Source: Candidatus Omnitrophota bacterium
GTDB taxonomy: Bacteria; Omnitrophota; Koll11; Duberdicusellales; 4484-171
Direction of reading: 5' to 3'
Length of the DNA: 31,356 nt
NCBI GenBank assembly: GCA_030692055.1
Contig: JAUYCY010000124.1
Coordinates: 1 to 31,356 of the forward strand
Shown here: positions 14,111-22,020 of the stretch, piece by piece
Layout: every line of letters begins with the position of its first letter
Numbering within the stretch: the stretch's first letter is position 1
Position numbers and translations under genes: made by a program
Notes under the pieces: generated by a model
What the model was told of the DNA's origin: nothing
The model's input: only the letters and a program-made list of their open reading frames with translations
The model's database searches: none

Positions 14111-15469
14111 CTAGGGGCTTACTTTGTAAGTCCAAGTTTCATTTAATTTGTCATTAATAAATTCTAATAGTCTATTTGTATCAATTCTTTCTTGCTGCAT
14201 CGTATCGCGATTTCTTACGGTAGCTTTATGGTCAGCAAGGCTTTCTACATCTACGGTCACACAAAAGGGTGTTCCGATTTCGTCTTGCCGCCGGTAAAGT
14301 TTACCGATTGCGCCGGTATCATCGTATAAAGCAGGCAATTTATTTTTTATATCATAAAAAATTTTTTTTGCAAGCCCTACTAATTCAGGCTTATTTTTTA
14401 ATAAGGGAAATATTGCCGCGCAATACGGAGCAAGGTTTGGTTTTAGTTTTAGGACAACCCTGATTTTTTCGTTTACTTGCTCTTCATTATACGCATCGCT
14501 AATGGCCGCAAAAAAAGTTCTATCTACCCCCGCTGATGGCTCAATAACAAAAGGCATAAACTTTTCCTTAGTTTCTGCGTCAAAATAAGAAAGGTCTTTT
14601 TTGCTTACCCGTGAATGTTCTTTTAAATCGAAGTCTCCTCTATTGGCTATGCCTTCTAATTCGCTCCAGCCAAAAGGAAAATTATATTCTACGTCAGTAC
14701 AAGATTTGGCATAGTGTGCAAGTTCGTCTTTTGCGTGTTCTCTCAAGCGCAAATTTTCCTTTCGTAAACCTATTTTTTCTACATAAAATTCAAATCGTTC
14801 CTTTACCCAATATTGATAGAATTTATCTGCATCATTGGGATTGACAAAATACTCTATTTCCATTTGTTCAAATTCTTTCATGCGGAAGATAAAACTGCCT
14901 GTGGTAACTTCGTTACGAAAAGCTTTGCCTATTTGAGCAATGCCTAAAGGAAGCTTTTTATGGGTAGTATCCATGACATTTGCAAAGTTAGTAAATATTC
15001 CTTGAGCGGTTTCCGGCCGTAGATACCCATAGCAGGGTTGGTCTTCCGTCGCGCTTACGTTAGTTTTTAGCATTAAGTTGAATTTACGGGGTTTATTTTT
15101 CTGGGTATCGATTTGCGCGCCGCATTCCGCGCATTTATATAAATTATCGCCTATCTTTTCTATCTTATCTATGCGGAATCTTTTTTTGCATTTTGGGCAA
15201 TCAACTAATGAATCCGCAAAGCCCTCTAGGTGCCCGGATGCCTTAAAGACATCTTCATGCATAATTATGCTACTATCCAGGCCTACTATTTCTTCCCGTT
15301 TTTCAACATAAGTATTCCACCAGATATCCTTTATCCTTTTTTTAAGTTTTGCCCCCAGCGGACCATAATCCCAGATACTGGAAAGTCCTCCGTAAATTTC
15401 AGAACCGCCAAAGATGAAGCCTCGTCTTCGGCACAGTGAAACAATTTTTGCTAACTTGTCTTCCGCCAT
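14111..15469 (-). CDS. glyS: Glycyl-tRNA synthetase (dimeric, eukaryotic/archaeal type)
   Basis: A 452-residue class II synthetase. The N-terminal GlyRS signature is RRGFIFGGSEIYGGLSSIWDYGPLG (two parts: RRGFIF and YGGLSSIWDYGPLG). A zinc-ribbon-like insertion follows at about 89-117 (CPKCKKRF..CAECG). Motif 2 is GKAFRNEVTTGSFIFRMKEF and motif 3 lies around FVIEPSAGVDRTF. The C-terminal anticodon-binding domain begins near 350 (LAPYCAAIFPL). It charges tRNA-Gly. This is the alpha2 type, distinct from the two-subunit GlyQ/GlyS enzyme. Some databases use glyQS for it. Confidence 0.95.
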   Translation of the reverse strand: MAEDKLAKIVSLCRRRGFIFGGSEIYGGLSSIWDYGPLGAKLKKRIKDIWWNTYVEKREEIVGLDSSIIMHEDVFKASGHLEGFADSLVDCPKCKKRFRIDKIEKIGDNLYKCAECGAQIDTQKNKPRKFNLMLKTNVSATEDQPCYGYLRPETAQGIFTNFANVMDTTHKKLPLGIAQIGKAFRNEVTTGSFIFRMKEFEQMEIEYFVNPNDADKFYQYWVKERFEFYVEKIGLRKENLRLREHAKDELAHYAKSCTDVEYNFPFGWSELEGIANRGDFDLKEHSRVSKKDLSYFDAETKEKFMPFVIEPSAGVDRTFFAAISDAYNEEQVNEKIRVVLKLKPNLAPYCAAIFPLLKNKPELVGLAKKIFYDIKNKLPALYDDTGAIGKLYRRQDEIGTPFCVTVDVESLADHKATVRNRDTMQQERIDTNRLLEFINDKLNETWTYKVSP

Positions 15470-15510
15470 AATTATTAGACTATATTCTTAACCTAAATCG
15501 GCAGGCCAGC

Positions 15511-15539
15511 TTGATGCAGACGGCTGCGTTTCGCATCAA
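15511..15539. repeat. Palindrome TTGATGC..GCATCAA in the glyS leader
   Basis: TTGATGC-AGACG-GCTG-CGTTTC-GCATCAA pairs almost throughout, with one mismatch and a bulge. It lies about 40 nt upstream of the glyS start, within the presumed 5' leader. Confidence 0.55.
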
Positions 15540-15581
15540 CCCTAAGTATGCGTGAAGGGGGTTGATTAGTTAAGGCTTTTA

Positions 15582-15587
15582 ATTATA
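15582..15587 (-). promoter_or_regulatory. Possible -10 element of a glyS promoter
   Basis: A perfect TATAAT lies on the minus strand in the glyS-nuclease gap. There is no clear -35 at the right distance. The remaining 187-bp gap (15470-15656) shows only this element and the palindrome at 15511-15539. Confidence 0.35.
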
Positions 15588-15656
15588 CCTCAAAATTTGA
15601 ATTTTTTAAGAGAAATCTTTAGAGATACGCTAAATAAAAACAGTATCGGGATAAGG

Positions 15657-16559
15657 CTATTTCTCGTTAATGACCTGTATGTCTGAGGGGGTGTTTGCGA
15701 TAATCTCAGGGCCATGATAGTTTTTTATCCTACCGCTGACTTCAACAATTTTACCTTTGTAGAAAGTAAGCGGATCTATTCCTTTATTGTAGAAATATTT
15801 AAATGAATTAGCAAAGATTACGATTTTAAAATTTTCCTTGGGGCTTTTACCGAAATATAGCAGAATGCATTTTTTAGTTTTACGAGCATAGGCTACGCGC
15901 CCTTTTATCGTACGTATTTGATTGAGATGGCGATTCGCCTGGGCATGGTCAATCAATTCGTATGCGCCCCATAGGCCGCGTTTATTCTGACGCGCTTGTT
16001 TTTGTAATAGGACAAAGAAATCAGTATATTTTACGTTGGGAGGTATGGTGTAGATAACGGCAAACCCATCCTCCACTAATTTTGCGTTTATAAAAACATT
16101 ATCTACGAAACAATATCCTAGGAGCCTGCCGTAGACATCAGTTTTTTCCACGTCAAATTCAACCCTCACAAATTTATTTCTTACCAATTTCTCGTTAGCT
16201 TTTTTTGCTTCCAGCGCATACGGTTGCGGATGATAAATGAAACGGTTATTTTCCTTTAGCCGCATTTCCGGTGTATCTATGCCGATATAACGCAGAAGCC
16301 GGCCATTGGTTAATCTAACGGTATCTCCGTCAATGACCTCGGCTACTTTAATTTTGGAATAATCGTATGAGGGGCTACAAGAAAAAAGAAAGAATAAGAA
16401 AATGGAGCCCCACGTGCATGCACGTGGTACCTGAAACCTTTCTACGGGATTCCTTCCCACGTTGGCACGTGGGGCGGAATCCCGATGCCAGAAACCCCAT
16501 TTATCCATGGGCATGCCCGTGGTCTTCTGGCTATTCGGGATAACCAGTTTTCTTTTCAC
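15657..16559 (-). CDS. Thermonuclease-like (SNase/TNase fold) lipoprotein with disrupted signal peptide
   Basis: A 300-residue protein. The SNase domain starts at about residue 70: VAEVIDGDTVRL, RYIGIDTPEMR (the Arg and Asp of the calcium/phosphate site), YGRLLGYCFVD (active-site Arg) and KRGLWG. It is a predicted secreted, membrane-anchored nuclease. The C-terminal third (about 205-300) looks like an OB-type domain (IKGRVAYARKTKK..GKIVEVSGRIKNYHGPEII). A lipoprotein signal, SIFLFFLFSC, is visible but begins only at residue 52. Residues 6-51 are encoded by an in-frame palindromic insertion. Removing it restores a normal signal, MKRKL-SIFLFFLFSC. The start is GTG and overlaps the upstream stop (GTGA), so the start is well fixed. 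Whether the product is still exported is unclear. Confidence 0.85.
   Translation of the reverse strand: MKRKLVIPNSQKTTGMPMDKWGFWHRDSAPRANVGRNPVERFQVPRACTWGSIFLFFLFSCSPSYDYSKIKVAEVIDGDTVRLTNGRLLRYIGIDTPEMRLKENNRFIYHPQPYALEAKKANEKLVRNKFVRVEFDVEKTDVYGRLLGYCFVDNVFINAKLVEDGFAVIYTIPPNVKYTDFFVLLQKQARQNKRGLWGAYELIDHAQANRHLNQIRTIKGRVAYARKTKKCILLYFGKSPKENFKIVIFANSFKYFYNKGIDPLTFYKGKIVEVSGRIKNYHGPEIIANTPSDIQVINEK
16407..16544. mobile_element. 138-bp composite palindromic insertion in the nuclease signal peptide
   Basis: Three hairpins stand in a row. An 18-bp perfect palindrome CCACGTGCATGCACGTGG is at 16410-16427. A 40-nt stem CGGGATTCC..GGAATCCCG with an inner CCCACG..CGTGGGG is at 16445-16484. A stem TCCCGATGCCAGAA..TTCTGGCTATTCGGGA around CCATGGGCATGCCCGTGG is at 16479-16540. 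The total is exactly 46 codons with no stop in the host frame. I see no transposase gene, so the element is non-autonomous. Confidence 0.75.
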
Positions 16560-16927
16560 TTTAGTTCTTCCACGATTTTAACAAATATTTTTTGTGCGAA
16601 ATATGGTTTAGGAAGGAGGTATTTACGCGCAGATACTTTTAATTTTTGCACCTGTTCGGTGATCTGATTGATTTTTATAGTAATGTCGTGCTCAGAGATT
16701 TTTACTTGAATAAGGCCTTTAGATTCGTTGGCATTTAGGTTTTCAGCCTTCATCTCTTTTATGGTCTTTATTGACATATCCCAAAGACTACGGTACTCGG
16801 TTTTTATTTCTCCGATCGCCGAATCGCTACTTAAGGTATAACCGACCACCAGGCCTGTGCCTATCAGCACGGGAACGCAGCCGCAAATTAGAGATATAAG
16901 AATAATAAGAAATATACTTTTTTTCAT
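16556..16927 (-). CDS. Small lipoprotein, DUF3568-like
   Basis: A 123-residue protein with a clear lipobox (LISLICGC, Cys at about 17). A Gly-rich hydrophobic stretch follows (VPVLIGTGLVVGYTLSS), then an alpha/beta domain of about 85 residues. The pattern, Cys-anchored with a GxGxxxGY segment and a ~100-residue domain containing SLWDMSIKTIKEM, resembles DUF3568 lipoproteins of unknown function. It starts 4 nt after the HAD/HycI gene and overlaps the nuclease gene by 4 nt, so the three are co-transcribed. No link of this protein to the hydrogenase is evident from sequence. Confidence 0.7.
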   Translation of the reverse strand: MKKSIFLIILISLICGCVPVLIGTGLVVGYTLSSDSAIGEIKTEYRSLWDMSIKTIKEMKAENLNANESKGLIQVKISEHDITIKINQITEQVQKLKVSARKYLLPKPYFAQKIFVKIVEELK

Positions 16928-16931
16928 TCGT

Positions 16932-18029
16932 TTACATGGAGAGTAACGGAAAATTTCTCCTAAAGAAATTTTCTAGAATCAGCTTAACCCTTTTAACCGG
17001 CTCACTCATCTGTTCATTTAAGGAGTGGTCGTAAGTCTTTATGGCTAAAATTAGTATATCAAACACTTTCTCTTTTCGCAAGTAGTCAAATGCAAGTTTA
17101 AGCGAAGAATCGTGCGTAAAGTATAGCGGTATATCTTGAAGGTCTTTCGCGAAATAATAGTTAAAACTTTTATTGTCAGATAATTCTGCGGCATCGATGA
17201 AAACGATAAGATCATTATCCCCCCTCTTTAAGAGGCCCAAATAATTTTCAAGAGAAGGTTCTGCTATCAGTGTTTTTAGCGATGTGTTTTCTTTTATTGC
17301 CTCGAGGACTTTTATTGCTACTGCATCATCAGCGCGCAATGAATTTCCCAGGCCTACCAAAAGAGGATTTTTATAGGCATTGATTGTGTTTTTTAGAATA
17401 AGCAGAGTGGCTTTTTCGTCATCGTCGGGAATAACGATTTTTGCCATAAGTAATTCAGCGCGGAGTTGTTCGAGATTAAAGAATCTTATACAGTTAAGAT
17501 TGAGCCCTTTTGCTTCGCTGATAAGGTCTTCGCGGTCGTCGATATAGATAATACGTTCGTATTCCCTGCCGGATATTCTTTTAAGTTCTGCGTAAATTTC
17601 TTTTTCAGGTTTGAGCGATTTTGTTTTAAAAGAAAGGACCAGGCCATCAAAGAGCGAAAAAACGGTGGGGTATTTTTTGTGAAGAAAATTAAAATGCAGC
17701 TCGTTGATATTAGAGATAAGGTATATTGGATAAATAGTTCTTAGCCTATCGACAAGGTCAATTACTTCGTATTTGGGGCTAAATATGTCACACCAGATTT
17801 CGATGAATTCTTCATATTCTATCGAAACAAGGAATTCCTGCTTAAATTTTAGATAAAAATCGTATCCTGAAACTAAGCCTTTTTCAAAGCTATCCGCAAA
17901 ATTATTATAAAATAAATCATGAATGATTTTTTCCGGGGAGACTCCGATTTTATTTTTTATCTTATTGAGCGCAATGCTGTAATCAAAGTCAAAGAGGACT
18001 CTTCCTAAATCAAACGCAAAACATTTCAT
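16932..18029 (-). CDS. Fusion of HAD-family hydrolase and HycI-type hydrogenase maturation protease
   Basis: A 365-residue, two-domain protein. Residues 1-200 are a HAD-IA hydrolase of the YihX-like kind: motif I FDLGRVLFD (Asp7), motif II LISNINE (Ser106), motif III Lys140 in KSLKP, and motif IV YIDDRED (Asp164/165). Residues 220-365 match the HycI/HyaD peptidase family: LLVGLGNSLRADDAVAIKVLEAI (Asp234/235), FIDAAEL (Asp279) and FTHDSSL (His306), the three nickel-sensing ligands. After them comes NEQMSEPVKRVKLILENF, as in HycI. The usual DDGxG is DDAVA here. It lies downstream of the hydrogenase genes, whose large subunit has a cleavable tail of about 34 residues after DPCYCCTER. The peptidase role is well supported; the role of the HAD part is unknown. 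Confidence 0.85.
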   Translation of the reverse strand: MKCFAFDLGRVLFDFDYSIALNKIKNKIGVSPEKIIHDLFYNNFADSFEKGLVSGYDFYLKFKQEFLVSIEYEEFIEIWCDIFSPKYEVIDLVDRLRTIYPIYLISNINELHFNFLHKKYPTVFSLFDGLVLSFKTKSLKPEKEIYAELKRISGREYERIIYIDDREDLISEAKGLNLNCIRFFNLEQLRAELLMAKIVIPDDDEKATLLILKNTINAYKNPLLVGLGNSLRADDAVAIKVLEAIKENTSLKTLIAEPSLENYLGLLKRGDNDLIVFIDAAELSDNKSFNYYFAKDLQDIPLYFTHDSSLKLAFDYLRKEKVFDILILAIKTYDHSLNEQMSEPVKRVKLILENFFRRNFPLLSM

Positions 18030-18187
18030 CCGAGATTGTGCATTAGGCTGCTATAGCAATCAATAACGTTTTGTGAGACAACAGGTTATCATACATTCGC
18101 AAGGTAAGAAAAAGTTACAAAGCTTTTTACGAAATAAAATGTTTTCTCTACCACGAAATGCTTATATTTTCAATCAAATTCAATGGT

Positions 18188-18239
18188 GGACCCAATGAAC
18201 GCGCCTGCGGCGCTCTTTGCTAACGCAAAGATTGGGTTC
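18188..18239. repeat. Palindromic repeat, family A, copy 2
   Basis: GGACCCAAT..ATTGGGTTC encloses two inner hairpins, GCGCCTGCGGCGC and CTTTGC-TAAC-GCAAAG. Compare copy 1 at 21-63. It sits in the 224-bp gap between the ferredoxin-like gene and the HAD/HycI gene. The rest of the gap (18030-18187) shows no convincing promoter or ribosome binding site. Confidence 0.7.
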
Positions 18240-18253
18240 ATATGTAATGATGG

Positions 18254-18856
18254 CTATGAGCTAAAGACCACTTCTCGGCGGCATTTAGGGCAAAGTATAC
18301 GAAAGCGGTCAGAGCGTAGTATTTCTTTAGTGTCTTTTTTTATATTTTCGCCAACGTCAAAAATATTTTGTTGAAAGCTTAATAAGGTTGTATTCGAGGT
18401 ATAAAGAGGGCCTAATTTTTTAATTGTCCAAATTATATGATCTTTACAGGCAATGGGCTCGTTACAGCATTCGCAGACAACCATTCCTTTGGTGATAGCT
18501 TGGCATAAATCCTTGCGGTTTTCGGTGGTAGAAATATCAAATTCATTGGAGAGCTTTATCCCCTCTTCGGTCGGGCAATTAAGCTGGCATTGCCCGCATT
18601 CAATACAAATATCCCAGCGTATTTCTAATACTCTTTTTAGCTCGTTATTTTGTATAATATCCTTAAAGCTAAGCGCCCCTGCTGGGCAAACATTAACACA
18701 GGCGATGCAACCTATACATTTATCTTCGTAATAGTAAGGTTTTCCGCGAAAAGTGCTAAAGGGAATATGAGGATGTTTAGGGAAATTACTGGTATAGGGC
18801 TTACTAAATAACGATTTAAGCGCGCCTTTGATTTCTCTAAGTTTTGGATATTTCAT
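18254..18856 (-). CDS. Hydrogenase ferredoxin-like subunit (HycF/NuoI/MbhN type) with zinc ribbon
   Basis: A 200-residue protein. It has two [4Fe-4S] motifs, CIGCIACVNVCP (Cys47, 50, 53, 57) and CIECGQCQLNCP (Cys84, 87, 90, 94), as in NuoI and HycF. A C-terminal ribbon is formed by CECCNEPIAC (128-137) and CPKC (189-192), as in HycF/HyfH of formate hydrogenlyase. It would carry electrons to the small subunit of the membrane hydrogenase. It is the last gene of the antiporter/hydrogenase run, 16 nt after mrpG. Confidence 0.9.
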   Translation of the reverse strand: MKYPKLREIKGALKSLFSKPYTSNFPKHPHIPFSTFRGKPYYYEDKCIGCIACVNVCPAGALSFKDIIQNNELKRVLEIRWDICIECGQCQLNCPTEEGIKLSNEFDISTTENRKDLCQAITKGMVVCECCNEPIACKDHIIWTIKKLGPLYTSNTTLLSFQQNIFDVGENIKKDTKEILRSDRFRILCPKCRREVVFSS

Positions 18857-18872
18857 ATCTTACCCGCTAAAT

Positions 18873-19211
18873 TTAGATTTCTTTTGTTTTTTTATCGTCA
18901 GCGTATTTATCGCAAACTGATTTTTCCCAGAGCTTTACTCCCGCCATATGCGCGCCACGAGCAAGAGCATGCGCGGCAACCGGAGCAGTTAAAAGCAAAA
19001 ATATTATGCATAAAAAGGCCTTTATCCCGGTGCCCGTAAAACCCTTAATAATGATGGTGCCTAAAAGAATACTACAGGTGCCCAAGGTAACGCATTTGGT
19101 AGTTGCCTGCAAGCGGTTATATACGTCGGGAAGGCGGATTAGGCCGATACAGCCAAATACATCAAAAGCCAGCCCCACTACGATAAATATATATCCAATA
19201 ATTTCGTTCAT
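18873..19211 (-). CDS. mrpG: Mrp-type antiporter subunit G (MnhG/MbhC-like)
   Basis: A 112-residue protein with three hydrophobic segments and the MrpG signature: GLAFDVFGCIGLIRLPDVYNRLQATTKCVTLG, split here as GCIGLIRLPDVYNRLQATTK followed by a second segment around ILLGTII and a third ending TAPVAAHALARGAH. In Mbh complexes this subunit is part of the sodium/proton-translocating module with MrpE and MrpF. The assignment is firm and the order E-F-G is preserved. Confidence 0.92.
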   Translation of the reverse strand: MNEIIGYIFIVVGLAFDVFGCIGLIRLPDVYNRLQATTKCVTLGTCSILLGTIIIKGFTGTGIKAFLCIIFLLLTAPVAAHALARGAHMAGVKLWEKSVCDKYADDKKTKEI

Positions 19212-19255
19212 CTCTTTCTCCGCCTTAAATCTCGCCTTGTAGCAAGTGGATATTA

Positions 19256-19627
19256 TTATTCATCAAACCCTTTGCCTTCCAAGTACTTAGCCAAAGCTAA
19301 CGCTCCGATAAAACTCTGCAGTGCCCAGGCAATTGCAATATCAATATACCAATCTCTTGCAGTGGAAATACTTAGAATGGCGCAAAAGCCTACAATCAAA
19401 ATACCAATAGTATCTATAGCTACTGCTCGGTCAGCCGCAGTTGGACCGCGTATTAGCCGCAACAAACATAGGCCGAAGCACAGCATCAGGATAAAAAAAC
19501 AACGCGAAAGTATTGGCGATTGCCAGCTTAGCAGTGACGGCAACGGGTAAAAGCTGACAAAAACTAATATCGCGGATATAGCTAATAGCCCCAAGAACCA
19601 GCTAAGGTATTTATATTTTGTTTTCAT
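19256..19627 (-). CDS. mrpF: Mrp-type antiporter subunit F (MnhF/MbhB-like)
   Basis: A 123-residue membrane protein. The MrpF signature LLRLIRGPTAADRAVAIDTIG lies in the middle, and AWALQSFIGALALAKYLEGKG ends the protein. It is longer at the N-terminus than typical MrpF (about 90 residues) because of an extra hydrophobic segment (WFLGLLAISAILVFVSFYP). It abuts mrpE with a 1-nt overlap. Confidence 0.9.
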   Translation of the reverse strand: MKTKYKYLSWFLGLLAISAILVFVSFYPLPSLLSWQSPILSRCFFILMLCFGLCLLRLIRGPTAADRAVAIDTIGILIVGFCAILSISTARDWYIDIAIAWALQSFIGALALAKYLEGKGFDE

Positions 19628-20121
19628 TATTCAAAAATCTTTTTTAAAACTTTCTCAAACGTATCTACAATCAATTGTGTTGCCTTTTGTGAATCTTGGG
19701 ATTTAACGTCAATCCAATGGATATAAAGAATGCCCTCTTTAGACTTTATGTCTACGCAAAGAGTGCCGGGCGTAAGCGTAATGGAGTTTGCCAGAAAAGT
19801 AAGGGCAGTATCGGATTTTAACGTTGTTTTAACCTTGACAATACCGGGGTTGATGGGTAATCTCGGATCACTTACCCTGAAGGCCACGTCAATATTTGCT
19901 TTAAGGCATTCCCAGAGAAATAACGGGACATAATAAGCAAACCATAAATATCTAGTGAGGTGGCCAAAGTGATGCGGCCTGCGGCTAAACATATCTCCGG
20001 TGAACATAGCAACAAACCCTGCTACGAAAATACCCACTAAAGCGTGGGCATAGTCAAGCGGCCAGCCTAAAAGCATCCAAATAATAAAACCTAAAATGAA
20101 TAATACAATTTTGCTTTTCAT
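19627..20121 (-). CDS. mrpE: Mrp-type antiporter subunit E (MnhE/MbhA-like)
   Basis: A 164-residue protein with two N-terminal membrane segments followed by a cytosolic domain. Typical MrpE features are a short N-terminal hairpin, ECLKANIDVAFRVSDP, a PGIVKVKTTLKSD stretch and ANSITLTPGTLCVDI. It overlaps mrpD by 4 nt. It is required for assembly or activity of Mrp complexes in known systems. Confidence 0.9.
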   Translation of the reverse strand: MKSKIVLFILGFIIWMLLGWPLDYAHALVGIFVAGFVAMFTGDMFSRRPHHFGHLTRYLWFAYYVPLFLWECLKANIDVAFRVSDPRLPINPGIVKVKTTLKSDTALTFLANSITLTPGTLCVDIKSKEGILYIHWIDVKSQDSQKATQLIVDTFEKVLKKIFE

Positions 20122-21623
20122 TTTAGAGCCGCATCAAAAACTATTCCGGCATAACTTTTGCCTTCCAGCACTGTTTTAACGGCGCCGTCAAGGAAAAACT
20201 TAAAAGACGGCAATAATAAAAGTCCGCCAAAAATACATATTATGGCTAAACAAATCATAGATAGCTTCATGGCAAAAGGGACTTCTTTAATATTTTTATA
20301 TTTTTCTTTCATTTTGCCTAAGAAGGCAAACTTTTGCACTTTCATAAAACTTGCTAAGGTTAAAATAGAGCCAATCACTGCCGCAATCGCATAACCAATA
20401 TGGCCTTTTTCCACACAGGCTAAAATAATGATAAGTTTGCTCCAAAACCCATTAAAAGGCGGGATTCCCGCGATAGACATTGAGGCAATTAGATTCGTAT
20501 TAGAAGTTGTGGGCATTTTTTCTTTTAGGCCAGCCATTTCTTTCAGTTCGCGCGTTCCCGTAGCATAATCTATTGCCCCGGCGTTTAAAAAAAGCAGCGA
20601 TTTAAATATGGAATGGTTAAAAAGATGAAATAGGCCGCCCAATATCCCTAGGGGCGTGCCTAAACCAATGCCTAAAACTACATAGCCAATTTGGCTTATA
20701 GAGTGATATGCCAGCAATCTTTTTAAGTCCCACTGGGAAAGCGCTAAAATTACTCCCACCAGCATTGAAAGTGCGCCCAGGAACATTAAGGTTGATAGAA
20801 AACTACTAGTTACACCAAGAATATTAAAGAAAATACGCACTAAGGCATAAATGCCCAAAGCCTTAATCAACACGCCTGAAAGCATAGCAGAAATAGAGGC
20901 AGGCGCAGAAGGGTGCGCATCAGGAAGCCAGGCATGAAAAGGTACCAGCGCTGCCTTTAACCCAAAACCCATTAAAAAAAGCACAGATACAAAAGGAACA
21001 AGCCAAGTATTTGGTTTCGCGCTTAAAATCTGCGCCATATCTGCCATATTCAGGGTGGAAGTAAAGCCGTATAAAAACGCAATTGCGATGAAAATGAAAC
21101 TGGAAGCAACCGAGCCCATAATCGTATATTTAAAAGCTGCTTCGAGTTCCTCTGCCTCAGTGCCGAAAGCGACTAAAGCGTAGCTCGCGATTGAAGCAAT
21201 TTCTAAAAAGACAAAGAGATTAAATAAGTCTCCGGTGACAATTAAGCCGTTCATTCCGGTCAGCATCAAGAAAAACAAAGTATAAAACTTGGGCTTATCC
21301 GTATATTTTTCCATATAGCTCAGCGAATATATACAAACAAAGAAAGCAACCAAATTTACAGTAATCAGCATAAAGCTGCTAAGGCCGTCTAAGACCATAC
21401 AAATACCAAAAGGCGGAAGCCACCCGCCAATTTTATAAACGAAAACAGGGTTACTGCGTAAAATATACAGGCTGTAAAAAGAAAGAAGCATCAGCAAAAA
21501 GCAGGAGAGCGCTGAGAGCGAATGGACAAAAGGGCGTTTTAGGTATCTGCCTAAAAGAGAAATCAAAAAGGCGCAAAGTAACGGTATAATTACAAAAAAA
21601 GGAATAATGTTTGCGTTATGCAT
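20118..21623 (-). CDS. mrpD: Mrp-type antiporter subunit D (NuoN/MbhH-like proton/sodium channel)
   Basis: A 501-residue polytopic protein of the proton_antipo_M family with about 14 membrane segments. Seen are NLFVFLEIASIASYALVAFG (with the conserved TM5 Glu), GFGLKAALVPFHAWLPDAHPSAPASISA (split by the conserved TM7 Lys and the broken TM7 region), and HSISQIGYVVLGIG..FHLFNHSIFKSLLFLNAGAI. These are ion-channel residues shared with complex I NuoL/M/N. It directly follows mrpC. With the 543-residue protein at 23003 it gives this complex two antiporter-like channels. Confidence 0.93.
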   Translation of the reverse strand: MHNANIIPFFVIIPLLCAFLISLLGRYLKRPFVHSLSALSCFLLMLLSFYSLYILRSNPVFVYKIGGWLPPFGICMVLDGLSSFMLITVNLVAFFVCIYSLSYMEKYTDKPKFYTLFFLMLTGMNGLIVTGDLFNLFVFLEIASIASYALVAFGTEAEELEAAFKYTIMGSVASSFIFIAIAFLYGFTSTLNMADMAQILSAKPNTWLVPFVSVLFLMGFGLKAALVPFHAWLPDAHPSAPASISAMLSGVLIKALGIYALVRIFFNILGVTSSFLSTLMFLGALSMLVGVILALSQWDLKRLLAYHSISQIGYVVLGIGLGTPLGILGGLFHLFNHSIFKSLLFLNAGAIDYATGTRELKEMAGLKEKMPTTSNTNLIASMSIAGIPPFNGFWSKLIIILACVEKGHIGYAIAAVIGSILTLASFMKVQKFAFLGKMKEKYKNIKEVPFAMKLSMICLAIICIFGGLLLLPSFKFFLDGAVKTVLEGKSYAGIVFDAALK

Positions 21624-21962
21624 TTAACCTTTAAGTTTTTTTATTTTTGTGATATCAAATGTGCCGTATTTTTCATAAATCCTGACCGCGATAGAAATAA
21701 CTAAAGCCGTAACCCCTAAACCGATAACAATCGAGGTGAGCACTAATGCTTGAGGAAGCGGGTCAACCATATTTAAAATGTTTTGATCTTGCGCAGCGAT
21801 GGGTGCGCGGCCGTGCATGCGATAACCCAATAAAACAAAAAATAGGTTCATGGAATATTCTATGATTCCCAAGCCTATGATTATTTTAACCAGGTTGCGT
21901 TTGCGTAACACCCCGTAAAGGCCCACGCAAAATAAAGCTAAACACAAAAGATAAAGGCTCAT
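21624..21962 (-). CDS. mrpC: Mrp-type antiporter subunit C (MnhC/MbhG, NuoK-like)
   Basis: A 112-residue protein with three membrane segments. It has LVKIIIGLGIIEYSMNLFFVLLG and DPLPQALVLTSIVIGLGVTAL, the standard MrpC/NuoK motifs with a conserved Glu in the second helix. It ends immediately before mrpD. The ribosome binding site is not obvious (GGAGG lies about 15 nt upstream), next to a small palindrome in the mrpB-mrpC gap. Confidence 0.92.
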   Translation of the reverse strand: MSLYLLCLALFCVGLYGVLRKRNLVKIIIGLGIIEYSMNLFFVLLGYRMHGRAPIAAQDQNILNMVDPLPQALVLTSIVIGLGVTALVISIAVRIYEKYGTFDITKIKKLKG

Positions 21963-21990
21963 TATTTTACTCGGCTGCCTCCAGCGCTAT

Positions 21991-22020
21991 TGACCCGTAA
22001 AAGTAGTCGCATGGGGGTCA
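21991..22020. repeat. Small palindrome at the mrpB stop codon
   Basis: TGACCC (21991-21996) and GGGTCA (22015-22020) flank GTAAAAGTAGTCGCATGG. The mrpB stop codon (22018-22020) lies in one arm. It marks the only gap of more than 50 nt between antiporter genes. Confidence 0.45.
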
